Source: Prunella strophiata (lineage: Eukaryota > Chordata > Aves > Passeriformes > Prunellidae). From it: a stretch of DNA of 64,000 bases. Where the stretch lies: assembly GCA_036583965.1 (NCBI GenBank), contig JAZBQD010000027.1:3056687-3120686 (forward strand), given 5' to 3'. Positions 34,621 to 48,000 of this stretch are shown here, in pieces; the first letter of the stretch is position 1; each line of letters opens with the position of its first letter. Below the pieces are notes generated by a model. It saw only the letters and a program-made list of their open reading frames with translations. It ran no database searches and was not told the origin of the DNA. The position numbers were made by a program, and so were the translations under genes.

Positions 34621-37600
34621 GGTAGTCTTACTTTATACATAAGGAAAAGGAAAGAAAAGATAATGGAAATATAGCAATACTTTATGAAGTACATAAAGTT
34701 AGAATATTTTCTTTGAGTTATGGAGGAACTTTATCCAAATTGTTTATAGTTGTCTGTTAGAGCTTTTGAAATAAGGGGAATTTATAGTCAAAAACTTCGT
34801 TGCTATTGCCCTGTCAATGACCTCATCACACCTGACCTATAGGGAGTATCTTCTGCTGGGTTAGCCCATAAATCAGCCTGCAGGCAAGGCCTTTCCCTCA
34901 AAAGCTGAATTAGGTATGATAGTTTTATTGTGTGAGCTACTGTTCACCGGGGACTGAGTAGAATCTGCTGCCCGTATTTCACTCCAGAGTGCAGGATGGA
35001 TGAACTCTGGTTTTGGTCCCAATGGGGAGAGTCCAAGTCTGTGCCTCACTGAACCCCTGAACCTACAGACTCTCAACTCATCATTGGGAAGAGCTGCAGA
35101 TGCTTTGTCAAGGTAATGCTTGGAAGTATAAGCTCAGTTTTTTTCAAGTTTTAAGTAAGAAAGATTTGCTTAAATGCTAGAAAATAATAGCAGTGTGACT
35201 TCTTTCGAAAGCCTGGTATAGACATTAGTGAAATCCTATGTATCCCTCCGTGGGCAATCAAGAGTCACTGAGCATAGGAACTTCCTGAAGAGGGAGACTG
35301 ATTCTTGGTGGAAAGGGGAGGAATTGGATGTGATAACTAGTGATGGACAAATTTCAAAAGGTTCAGGGCTTGTGCTTGTTTTGAATAAGCATCCAGGAGC
35401 TTTGATGCATATCCAAAGCTTATCTGGACCTCCTGGACCTGTAAATATTGGGATGGAAAATCTTGCAAGGCTCTCTCAAGAAGTTTTTTCTCTTTTGGCA
35501 GTTTGGGCAAGTATTTTCTTGTCACGCTGTAGATACAACAAAAATAGTAATGACAAGACATAAGACCTGTTCTTTAAGAGTACTTAATCAAGTCTAAATC
35601 AGGAATAAATATAAAAACTTCTCTTAAAATGCTTTCCACATCTCCAGAGCTTCTTGTGGTTAAGAGGGACAAACTTTTAAAGTAAATGGGGAGAAATTTG
35701 TCTCAGTTCTTTCTGAAGCTTAATTGATCTACAGACCTTTTGAGTTGGGTACTTCTGTCATTTAATCCCCTTTGGTACAATTGCTTCTATGTATAACATA
35801 CATAATAACAATGCAGCAGAGATTTTTGGATAAATGAGATGTAGACCAAGGTAGCAGGAATACTGGCATCTTCTGAAATGCTGTTTGTGTATTTGGCCAT
35901 TAAATGAAATAAACCCTACCTTTCAAAGGCCATGCTTTCCATGAAATCTCATGAATGTTTAAAAAGTTTTTATAAGTGCATGTACCCATGTACATTTCCC
36001 TAGTTCTCCACAGGCACAAAGTAGATTATAGCTGCTGAACTCTTTCAATTGGTTTTGTAGAGGAGCGTTTTTGGTTTACCCACTAAAAATATAGTTATAA
36101 TTAAATATATATATATATATAATGTAGTATAAATAAAATGTAGTTATGCAGAATAAAATTTCCTTGCATGATAAAGAGTGGGCTCCTGAAGCTGGTAGAG
36201 GGGTCTGGCCTCTCTCTCAGGCTGGAGTGACAGCAAGTGGGCACCCTTCTGAGAGCTCTTTCCAGTACTGGCTGGAGATGAATCAGTAAGTTCAGTTAGG
36301 TTTGTTTTTGGAAATGTAACCAAACTCCTGAAACCAGGGCTGACCTTCCTATACATTTGTTATATTATTGGCAAACAGTTAAAGTCCACACAATTTCTGA
36401 AACACCAGCTTAGACAGGGGAGAGTTTCCTGTGACTGAGTAACCTTGGAGAACACCTAAACCTGAGGCTCAGGCCTGGTGCCAAGGTATGGGGCAGCACC
36501 TGCCCCCTCAGCACTCAGTGTAGACACTAAGCACAAAACCTGCTTTCTAAAAGCATGCAGTGTTTCAGAGAAAGTTCAGTAAAACAGGTCTGTTGGTTAA
36601 GCCCACCACTGTCTCAGGTACAGATGTTATTTGCAGGGTTGGAGGGGAAGAGGTGCCCTCTGCCCTGCCTCTCAGAGAAAGAATAAAACCAGTAACCTTT
36701 TCACTGTGGTAGCACAGGCTGGTGGGAGAGGCTGAAAGAGAAGATTCTTCCCCATGGTGACTGGGGGAAAGGAATTTGGTTCCTCCAGATAGGAGTTGCA
36801 AGGGCAGATGCCCCAGATGAAGTTCTGCCTTTCCTTTTTCCTAAAGACTAGTATGAAATAATGATGGGGAGACAGTGGAAAGGCTTAAAAATACTGATTA
36901 ATCATTTGGCCAGCTCACTTACAGAACCATAAGCATCAAGAGTACTTTTAAGTGAGTCACAGCAGCACATGGCAACTAGGATAGAAGCAATGGGGAGGGA
37001 CTTCTTTTGAAGACCATGCTGATCACAACCAAATCAACTTATTTTCACAACAGAATAAAAACCCTTGTGTCTTTTATGGGTTGAGTTTTGAAGTGCTCTG
37101 GGAAGGACCCCAGCAGGTGGGGTTCACTGCTAAGCAGGAGCTGAGTTGTAAGATGAGAATTTGTGGTTCCTCAGTGCTGGGATAGAGGCCAAAGCCCTTT
37201 GGAACCCACAGCTAAGAACTCTTAGCTGTAGTCCAGCATAATCCCTACATGGACACAGTATCCCATAACCATTGGTTAGTTATTCTGAATGTTTGTTAAG
37301 AAGCTGTAGCCTGCTATTTCCATCTACCTCACAGGCTGAAGTCGCTGCGTGTCTGAGCCAGTGGACCTGGCCGTGTTCCTCTCCCATGGCAGCCAGTGAC
37401 CTGATCCAGCTCCAAGTCCATGGGAGTGTCTCTGTTGACTCCAGCAGAATCTGGCCAGGGTTTTGGGGATTTGGCAAAGCACATGGAGAGCAGCACACTG
37501 GGATCTCCCAATGAGCACTGCAGCTCCTGTGTGCTGAGGGAGAGGCTGTATGCCCAGGGAGCACAGTTTGGCCCCTTCGTAGTAGCAACATCTAAACATG

Positions 37601-40600
37601 GGATGGCAAGTAAATAAACCCATACGAACCCAGCCAACGCACACAGCAAAAATTACCATCCTGCTCAGGAAGCAACAAATCAGGTCTCACATCGTTGTCA
37701 GAACTATTTAAATTGTCATTGGCCGTGTCACCCTTTCTTTTTTTAGCTGCCTCAGTAAGCCATGTTTTGGCATCTTTGTACTCAGATGGATATATCTTCA
37801 GTAGTGCACATGAAATCTAATGTGTTAGTAACTTGGGGAATAAATTTGCATCCAACACTCCATTATTTTTATCTTGTTTTTCTCTTTAACCAAGTCACAA
37901 AAAGTCTACACTTCAATCTCCAAGTATTCCAGAACGGTGCAGCAGAATTAGGCAAATTAATTACATATTGACATAACAGCACTAAGAATAGAGATGTCTA
38001 CAGAGCTTTGCAAAAAGAGACTTTTCTACAGATGGAAAAACTTTTACACAAAGTTAAAGTTAGTTCTGTAAAAAACCCCCACAAGATGAAAACAAGTAGT
38101 TCAAGTGTCTGCTCATGTAATCAGGCTTGGTTCCTTGGTTGTTTTTTTCCTCAGTGTTGGCTTTTGGCTGCCCCAGAATTGTCAAGTAGACTCTGGAAAC
38201 TGGGGGAAGTGCAAAGATAAACCTTGCACAGGGATTCAGGCATTCAAGGGCTAAGACTGGCTGAGGTGCTTAAATACCAGATCTAACCAACATCCAACTG
38301 AGGCCTTTAATGGAATCAAGGTAGCAGCTCATCACTGAAGGCTTTGGTTTGCTGCCATCCAAGAACAGGCACAGAGCAGAACACCACCCTTGTCTTCACA
38401 ACCCCCCCTGCCCAGAGGCAGGTCAATGTAGAACAGAGATGAAGGGAGCCAAACTGACACACAATATTTGTTGATAGATTTGCATGAGTGGGTCTATTCC
38501 TTATTTTGTCTTCCCCTGAGGCAACCCCCCTTTCCATTTACTGTCAGAGAGCAGAGACAGCAAGTGGGGTGAGCTGTTCACTGCCATTCTCACATTCTGT
38601 GCTAAATTATACTTCCCTACTTTAGGTAATAAATGAGCAATTGAAATGCAGTTCGTGTCTCCTTGGTGTTTCTGACCTGTTGGGTGTGCTGGAGTTCCTC
38701 TGGCAAAGGGACAGGTAATGTACCCACCAACTAATGAAGGACATCCACTGAGAGCTCTCGTGTTTCTTAAAAAATAATCCTATTAGTAATCATACAGATA
38801 GCAGAGTCAGACTTTGAAATCATTCCATCCCTACAGGGAACAGGTCTGTAGAGGTGCTCTCTGTGTGGAGCAGCATGGGTCAGTCCCTGTTCCTCTTCAC
38901 TTTGGGGCCTCTTGGAGAGCTGTGGTGGGGTTTTGTGAGGTGTGAGTCCCACCCCCACATCTCACACCATCCACTGACAGCTGCAAAACGCTGCCTGGGT
39001 CTTTCATTGCAAGCCAGTGCACAGCTGGGCAGTATTCCTTACATTTTTGTCAAAAAATCTGAAGTATCTTGGGAGAGGAATCTGCAGGAGGAGAGACAGG
39101 GGGTTGTCCTGCCTGCCCTCAGAGCAGTCACCTTCCACACACAGCCACCCTGTCTCAGGCAGGGCTGGTTGGGCAGGGGACTCTCTCTGCTCCTGCCAAA
39201 ATGGGAAGCTGGGCAAAGAACCTTTCCCTTTGCCAATGGATGGCTGGTCTCAGCCAACTGTCTGGTGACTTCTTTATTTCTCAAGGCATGATGTTTCCAG
39301 GTGTGACAAGTAATCAACCCGTTTCCTGAAGGCAGCTGAAGGTTGGGAGTGTTAGTAATGAAAGTCCAGACTCAGTTTTACAGCTGCAGTGTTTTTACAC
39401 AATGTTAGTAACACCGTTTGAGGGAACTCTGTTGCTGAGAGAAACAGAAGACTTTTCTGTCTCTAAATCAAGATGTGTACCAAATATGCAGTCACTGCAG
39501 CTGATTTTAGAGATTTTCTGAAATAAATGAGTTGTATATTCTCAAATATTCAGCATTTATTTTTAATAAATTTTGAAACTTCAGTAAATCTTTTATGAGA
39601 ATTTTGCTACTTGACCTCCACAGCTGCTGGGGCAAATGTGCAGAGTCCTAAAGGACAAATGAATATGAGCTACCCTGGAACTGCAAAAATGATGTTTTAA
39701 GGTATCTTAATTGGAAATGCTAAAAAGAATTATGTGAGTTGTAAGGAACCTGAAAAAGTCAATCATGTATTTTAGCACCTGCAGGAGCTTTTAAACCACA
39801 CCTAAACCCCCTGGCCTTGATTACAGATATCTGATGAGTTAATGTATTCAATCTTTGGTCAAAAGGTCACTCCACTGAATTCCAAAACACGGATTTTTTT
39901 TTTTTTTTTTTTAATACACATGGAATATTACTATAGCTGTTACTCTGCTTTTCTGAATAGCATCAATTGTAATGCTGTAACAATCTGGGGGTGAGGTTTT
40001 GCAGCTGGCTGCCTGGTTTGAGCTCCTTGGAGTTCCAGGCCTGCAGCAGAGCCAAGTCCAGGCTCTGACACTGGCGCAGGAAGATATCCAGACTGAGCCA
40101 TCAGAAATGGTGCAACTTGGTGTGACAGACAGTAATAGGTGTCTGCAGCCAAGATGTAGGTGTTAAAAATAATAATTGAGATAAAAAGCACCTGTTCCAA
40201 ACTGATAGCTTGGGCTGGAGATGGTGAGATAATGCCAGGTGATTGCATTGTACCCCAAGGAAGCAATCCTGTGATGGGAAAGATGGATTCCTCCTTGGAA
40301 GTGCCCCTCTCTTCCTTGACTGCCAAAGCAGCTGAACACCTGTTTCAGGATTGACATCTAGATATTAGGCAGTAAAATGCAATGGAGGTGAGTCCACCCT
40401 CATGCCCAGATGGGACATGCTGCCTTTTGTACATGGAATGCACATTTGATGCAAGACCTTAACAGAGCTCTACAAACAAGGTTAAAGCACAGACCTGTAA
40501 TTACAAAGATCATGAAACTCCTAGGATCTGGATGCTGCCCCTCTCACACCCTGAGCCTGTGAATCTTGGAAAAGGAACCTTGGATGGGATTTTTCAGGGT

Positions 40601-40850
40601 GTTTAGGTGTGAAATCGTGTCAGTTTCATGTGATTCATCCAGCTTGCTGTCAATCATTTAAACATCTAAACGCTGCTGGGATTCTTTCTCTTAAAACTGT
40701 CTCCACTTCCCTGTTTTCAGCACAGGGATAGGCCTCTACCTGCCAGGCAGGATTACTGTCCCCAGCACTTTGAGGTCTTTGGGTGGCTGATGCTGCTGGT
40801 AAAAAGTGCAGGCTGGTCATGAATTTCAGATTGTCTTGCACGTGGTGCAG
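34620..40850. other. Intergenic, simple repeats only
   Basis: Contains (AT)n at 36,104-36,121 and T19 at 39,894-39,912. The remainder is unique, with no exon or named transposon recognised. Confidence 0.4.
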
Positions 40851-40859
40851 TGCAGACAG

Positions 40860-41225
40860 CACAGCCCCCGGGCCCCGCTGCGCCGAGCACCGCCACCACC
40901 AACCTCAGACTGCGGCGACAAAATTCGTAGCACCAACTGGTCTGTGAGATCAGCTGCTCCCTTCCTCCTGGCTTCTTACTCCTTCTGCTGCGCGACTCAA
41001 AGGCCTGGCAGCAAGCAGCACCCAGGTAGTAATTCTGGTCTCTGTTATACCAGCACCAAAACGTTTGCTCTGTTCCTTAAGATGCAGCTTCTGAAGAGAA
41101 AATGATCCCGTTTTCCCCGTGTTGCTGCAGTGTGGCTGGAGCACTGCCCGGGAGCAGGCAGGGGGATGCGGGCGGCAGCGTCGGTGCGCTGCTGCAGCCT
41201 CCCAGTCAGTTGCCCGTCTCTCCCA
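40860..41225 (+). other. Isolated GC-richer patch with splice-like sites
   Basis: A CpG-containing patch in an AT-rich desert. CCCAG followed by GTAGTAA (boundary 41,025/41,026) resembles a donor, and a pyrimidine run ending TTGCTGCAG (41,130) resembles an acceptor 105 nt on. Frames are short and unrecognised. It could be a non-coding RNA exon or chance. Confidence 0.2.
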
Positions 41226-44200
41226 GTAGATGATGCTAAAGCGCGATTGTTTTCAGCAATTTTAAGGAAGTGGAAGATTTTATCAGGGGAAATCCGAGGT
41301 GGTAAGAAGGCTTCTGGGGCTCAGTGCTGCAGGAGGACATACTGCAAACATCCTGAAAAATCTGTGGACTGCTTTGCTCCTGTACTGTTTTATTAATTTG
41401 AATAGTAACAGGGTTAGAGGTTATGTGGGTTTTCAGGATTTTAAGCAGGCCTGTGTTTACATGTGTGTTTCTGCAGTCCTTACAGCTCAAGCACACCATC
41501 ACACTGTGTTATGGTGCCATTTCTTGACTCTCTTGCCATCACAGAGCTCCTCACCTTCATTTTCATACCATATCCATTCCATAATTCCTGACCTCTGTTC
41601 AGGCCAGTCAGACCCATTTGAGGTAAGTCATTTGGAATGAGGTATTTGACAAGAGCTGAAGTTTTCTGGTGGCTTTTGAAATGTGCAGAAATGTGTATTA
41701 CTAGGAACAAAGCGGCATTTTGCCTTTAAATGCTGTTAAAGTTCAGATATGTTTAAGCTCTGGACACTCTCTGGAGCCAGGAGGGGAAATATTTCTGGAG
41801 TGGGAAGTGTAGGCTCAGATATACATTTCCCTGGAATTTGGGAAAATTACTGGGAGTTTGGCCTAGTCTTTACTTCCATTAGAATTTTTCTGAGGATTTC
41901 TATGGCAGCCAATATAATTCACTCGGAAATGAAATTTTAAAGTGCAGAGATTCATCTGGAAGTTATTAATAAAAACAATAAAAATACAAACTTACACTCA
42001 CTTCTTTTAGTTAGAAAAATTGCCTACATTTTTTCAGTTGGATACCTTTTTGTACTCCTACAGCTGAAAATTCTTTTCTTCCCCTCTTTTAAGAAAAAAG
42101 ACAAGTTATGAGTCTCTTTACGAGACTTCTGGGGTCCACTGTAATGACACCATTTGGTTCCCAGCATCCAGGCCATTAGTCCTGCACTGATGTGCCTTAG
42201 GAAACATGCACAAGGTCCTATCTTCCCAGACAATTTAGAACAAAGCATATTTTGGGAAAAAGGATGTACAGAAAGACAAAGGATTTCTCTGGATGCCATA
42301 TCTGGTATGTGGACGGGCTCAGAGGAGAAATTGATTCTTCATCAAGGGCTGGGTCTCCTGGACCATTATTGCTGCTACATTAATACATTAATCAATTATA
42401 CACCAGGGCTGTCACATATAACACCACCACCTCCTCCCTTCCAAAATTCCTGTAGGCAAACATAACACATGTTGTCAGGGATCCAGCCCTGATATTGCCT
42501 TGTCCATGACTGATGCAGTTCCTTGGGTCAGGAGAGTATCCTGGGACAGTGAAGAATGCATCAAGATACATGGATGAGTTTGTGTTCTTCAAGAGCCTTG
42601 GACCAGAATCAAATTGTCCTGCAGGGAACTTTTAAGAGACTTTTAGTCTCTTTTAAGGAAAGAGATTTTGCAAATATTACTGGGTGTGCAGTTTTCTTGC
42701 ACTGACTGTGTTGGGTTTTCTTGGACTCTGAAGAGCATGTCTAATTGCAGTCTAATCTGGTGTACACTGCAAGCAGCCACTGCAGAGGCTGTTTAATAAA
42801 TGGAGATGTATGCCCTGCTCTCATGGAGATTATTCTCATCAAACTGGGCTTTCTTCTTCACCCACCTTGGAAAAAGGTTATCAATGGGAATTGGACAGAT
42901 GGAAGTTTTACAAAGGTGATGAAGCAGGATGAACTCAGTTCTATGTGGGCTTTTATGGTGATGGATTGCTTTAGAGCAGGAAAGTTTACTCACAGCAAGC
43001 TGCAAGAGAGATGGAAAACAGCCTGGTGGGCTCTTGGATCAAATTCTGAACTGAAGGAGCAGTATCATCCTTTTGGGATAGGGGGACAACAGCAAATATA
43101 CAGTGGGCAGAATGAATAGTGGGATTTCTAGAGAAACTCTAGTAGAAAGATCAATAGTTACATGAAGTGGCAATGAATGTGAAGTACAGCATGAGAATTG
43201 TGCTCTTTCCAGAGCACAATTGTACTCTTTCCATCCTAAGTGAGGCAAAGTATGAAATTCAGTATGTAAGAGAAAAATGGGATTTTTCTCTGTTGTCAGT
43301 GACCCTCAGTAGCTTTTACAATTGGAGTTATTTAAAAAAGAATGGCAAGAGCTTGCTTCACTTTGGACTGTTTCAGCTATTTGAGAGACTGGGAAAAGTA
43401 GGATAAATATGGCTCATAGAGACCTTAAGGCAGCTAAATACAATTGCTGAATGAATTACTTCAGAGTTACATGCAGTTATTAGAGTAAGTGTAAGGTGTT
43501 ATCCTCTTCAAAATGGCCAAAGAAAATAAAATGGGAACCTCCAAGCAATAGTATTCTGACCTCACAAATGCCTTTGTCTAATTTAGACTGCATTAGTGAT
43601 TGTGTTCTTCACAAAATCCATGGTAGGGGAGGATCTATAGACAGCGTAATGTCCTTAAGGGATTGACACAATGAAATCATCAAATGCATTTAAAAATACA
43701 AAATTAGCACTTTTCATCCATAAATTCCCAAAGTTGTATTTTAAAAGGAGGTCATTACCTAACTCCATGTGGACTAAATCACTTTAAATTAAATGAGACA
43801 ATTTATGTTTGGAAGATGTTTACACTTGAAATAAGAGCATAATTTAGATTTTTTTTGCCTTTCTCTAATACTGATTTATCTCCCAGATTTGTGGACATCA
43901 CTCTTATTGGTAGAAGTCAGCATTTGTTGTGTTTTGCAATGCAAAAATTCTTTTCATTCCCTAACACTAGAACAATATTTCATTGAATTGCTCTGGTTTA
44001 TTAGACTAGTTGCACAGATGTCCTCTCTTCCTGAGCCAGATGTACAGAGTGCTGCTTCCAGCTTAGCCCAAACTGGAACATGTTGACAGAATAACATAAC
44101 TGAGACCAGACATATTGCATTTTACACTAAAGGTCATGCAAAAAGCACAGGCTGCATATAGCATGGGCTGTTTTACATAAACACACATTTGGTTCAGCTT

Positions 44201-44700
44201 TGGTATAGGGATTACTGAAGGAATGCTCAGAGAGGACACGCTATAAAGCAGTTGGAAAGATCTGACTGCTGTTGAATGAATTACCCCAAAGTGGTACATC
44301 TCTGTCAGAACAAGTGTGAAGGGCTCTTTGCAAAAGAAGGTGAGAGAAAACTCTCTCAGAGGCAGAAGCTACTTGGCAAATTGAACAGGAGATTTCCCAA
44401 GGACTTTTCCAGTGCAGTGGGATTGATTCAGTACTGTCCATAACTTGCCTAATAGATTTCACCAGCAAAAAAGACTCATCAGAGGAGAATAAGAAATCAA
44501 ATTGCCAAGCAAGGAAGTTGTATGAATGCAGGCAAAGCCAGAGTGTTCCCAGTGGTTGCAGTATCTGTTTGGATGAGAGCTTGAGGGAAGCATTCATGGA
44601 ACCAGATGTTACAGATGGGAAAGGATTGTCCTTCAGAGCAGCCACAACTTGAAATGCTTAAATGTCACACTCACATGAGCTGAAGAAGCAGACAAGGACC
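41225..44700. other. Intergenic, no gene recognised
   Basis: Unique sequence with one short perfect hairpin at 43,196-43,221. No gene. Confidence 0.4.
43196..43221 (+). repeat. Perfect 11-bp hairpin
   Basis: AATTGTGCTCT (43,196-43,206), loop TTCC, AGAGCACAATT (43,211-43,221). A perfect stem with a four-base loop in otherwise unstructured sequence. There is no T-run or other sign of a known function. Confidence 0.85.
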
Positions 44701-44718
44701 TGGAGCCAGGTTAGTTCA

Positions 44719-45080
44719 TAGAATCACAGAATGGTTTGGGTTGGAACAGACCTCAAAGATCATCCAGTTCCAGCCCCCCTGCACTTCTACTACACCAGCT
44801 TCAAGCTCCTTCCAGCCTGGCCTTGGACACTTCCAGAGATCCAGGAGCAGCCACAGCTTTGGACAACCTGTTCTGGGGCCACCCCACCCTCACAGGAAAG
44901 AATTCCTTCCCAATGTCCCATCTAATCCTACTCTCTGTTAGTATGAAGCCATTCCCCCCTGCACTGTCACTCCAGGCCCTTGTAAGTAAAGTCTTTCAGT
45001 CTTTCCTGTAGGTTCCCTTCAGGCACTGGAAGGCTGCCAATGAGGTGATCCCAAAGCCTTCTTACCTCCTGTTCTATGAA
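44719..45080 (-). mobile_element. CR1 LINE, 5'-truncated
   Basis: The plus strand begins ATAGAATCACAGAATGG and continues TTTGGGTTGGAACAGACC, TCAAAGATCATCCAGTTCC, CCTGGCCTTGGACACTTCC, AACCTGTTC, AGGAAAGAATTCCTTCC, ending around AGGCACTGGAAGGCTGC and a diverged CCAAAGCCTTCTTACC. This is the reverse complement of the CR1 3' region, so the element is sense on the minus strand. It is about 360 nt and moderately diverged. Confidence 0.92.
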
Positions 45081-48000
45081 AAGGGTGCAAAAACAAATCA
45101 GGACCAAAATTCCCAACATTTCTTTGTTAACTAGCTTGGTCTCAAGTGGTAGAAATCTTGCATGGCACATGCCACGCTGACCTCAGTCCTGGTGATGGGA
45201 GAAAGGAGCAAAACCCCTCTGAATTTTGGAAGTCACCTGTGACTTGCAGCAGGTTTGTTTTGTCTGTTTGGGTTTTTTTTTTGTAGGAAACGTAATCCCT
45301 CTCCCTTTTCTGATCTGAAAGCTGATATAACCATTACCTTCCTAAGGATTCTGTTCAGTTTAATTAATTAGTGTTCATAAAATCTTTGAATTATAAGTAC
45401 AGTATGGACTGTAAGTGCCAAGGATTACTGGTACTACAAACAAATGAACAACAGCAAGTGACTATAAGCACACTGCAAAGGAGGAATGTCATTAAGGAAA
45501 GAGGTCCCATTTCAAGCTGCCAAATACAAAGGAGTGAGTCATTTATTTTCAGTATGAAAAACATTTCAATGTTGTTCTTTAAGTGATTCTGCTTATGATA
45601 ATTACTCCTTAGCTAACTGCTATAAATACTTTGAAGTGGTGACACGGTCTTCCATTCCCACCTAGAAATGCGGAAAAAAGAGGAGAGGAAAATAGAAAAA
45701 TAAAAATAGCTGAAGAAGGCATGTCTGCTTTGCCACATGCTAAATTCAGTCATTTTTGTCTGATGCATAGTTCGTGGTTCTGCCTTTTTTTCCTGAAGAC
45801 ATCTCTGTGTGTGTGAGGACTGTACTGTCCCATGCTTTGTTGTTACAGTCTGACCAAGATTTATGAGTTGGTAACTGTCTGAATTCTGGATCACAAAGCA
45901 TCGTTTTTGTTCTCTGCTGACCTTAGCTGTGACCTCTGGAACTGCAGGCAGAGAGAAATGTGTGACTTGGGTACAGTCAGGCAGGGTAACGCAATCTGCT
46001 GGCACTGCTAAAGCACAGCGTCACGTTTCTGTGACACAGGGCATTAAATGGGCCTGCAAAGGAGTAGCGAAGGATACAAGAGGAATTTCTGTCCTAAACA
46101 TTTTCAAGCAATGCCCTGGCTCTCTGGGATGTGTTCAGGACACCCAGTGACAAATGAACAGATTATGAGTTGAATTGTCAGGTTAGTTTAGCATGACAGT
46201 ATTCTGGTTTTTTGCTTAGTTGTAGCTTGAATAGTTGTATTCAAGTAGTAGCTTGAAATAGTTGTAGCTTGAAACAAAACTGTGGAAATTCTGCTACCTG
46301 AGGTTTTGGAGCAGAAGATGTGTATTTTTATTTTTTTTTTTTTTATTTTATTCATTACAATGAGGAGTGTATTTGCTGTGCATGTTGTTTAATGAGGTGC
46401 ACATAGCAGGCTGGTCTCTCCCCACTGTGCTCCTGCCTGGCTTCCAGACCTCCCAGCCATCCTGCACCACAAGGGCTTCTCTCATGCACTGCCTCATCTA
46501 TACAGCACCTGTGTCTGGTCCTTGCAATAGAAAATACTTTAATATACAACAGGGCTGTCAATTCTTCACTAACATAAGGTTATTGAGATATTTTAACCCT
46601 CTGAAGAAAAATCTTCTTCCAAAGAAGGCACTAGAGAGATACTTGTTTAAAACTGGAGTAGCACAGTGGCAAATTGGACTCAGATCCCCAGTAGGAATTG
46701 TCTCCATTCCATTCTCTCATGGATGCAGTGACAAATGGCAGCCAAACCCTCTGGATGATGCTGTAAGAATTGGCTGAGACAGCGTCATTAGGAAAACATG
46801 GGTTTGCTGAGCTCACTAAGTGACAGGGCTGTGTAACTCACAGGGCACAGTGACCCAGCAGGCATCACTTGGAGAGCAAAGAAAATCCTTCCTGCTCTGT
46901 GATAGACTGAGCCTATCATCTTCCCTTTGGGAAAGAAGGGGCAGCACATGGCAAGGAACTGGGGGCTCACAGAAACGGAGGAGGCAGAAAATAAAATTTC
47001 AGAAGCTATCTTTCTGATCAAGTCTGTTATTTGCTTCACATATGAATTTGCCAATCAGTAAAAATTGATTTTACCCTCAGAGCACTGAGTGTTCCTAATT
47101 TGAATTTAGCTTTGAATATCTGCTGTTGGAAATTTGTCACAAAAGCCTTTGGTTGGACATGGGGCCTTTTACCTTGCTGATTCCAGAGGACAGTTGCTGC
47201 TGGTTATTAGGGATGAATTTTTCCCATATGATAGTGATTTGGAGAAGAGCAAGAAATAACTTGGAGCTCTAAAGAGCTCTTCTTGCCTCTGCTATTTTCA
47301 AAGCTGTAATTCTGGTCCCATGTGGAAGTGACAGAGGAGAAGATGAAAATTCCATGGCTCCTACAGAGGAGCCCCTTGCAGCACAGGCACCTTTCTGGCA
47401 GGTATGAGGTGAAGGTGATTGATGAGGTCAGAGTGGGATCCCTGCTCTGTCCCTTCCCTCACCTTTAGTGCATTTAGAGAAGAAAAATTCCGGTCTCCAG
47501 CTCTGTCACTCACAGACTTTGCAGAACTATGCTTCTTGCAAAATAATTATAACTGCAAATTAGGAATGGGGGTGTTCAGCACCTCCTTAAATCTCCCTCA
47601 TATGCATCTAAAATAAAATGAGTGTTGCAAAACTATTGTAACCTTCTGGTGTAGGTTCAAGTCAGACATGAAACTGAGATACTTGTTTAGTAGGAGCAAG
47701 AACTGTATATGCTTGATTTACTGCCCTTTTCTAATCCCAGCAAACCTATTTTCTGTACTAAACAGTCCAGGGTATTTGCAGCAACTTTAAACTGTACAAA
47801 TTAAATAAAGCATGGCTGATTTAGTCACACCAGGCTTTCCTAGCACAGCTTTTGGCCCTGTGGGGAGCCATGCCCTTGGCTCCCAGGGGTGACACTGGTC
47901 TAGAGAAAAAGGCATTCAGGGGTGACACCTGCCTGAATTGAGGGACATTTTCCCATTGCCCTCTATGGATCAGTTTGGTTCAGACCAACATTTCCCAGAG

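Noticed and set aside
42619..42660. Imperfect inverted repeat around AGAGAC/GTCTCT
   Set aside because: Only six perfect pairs; too weak to report as a structure.
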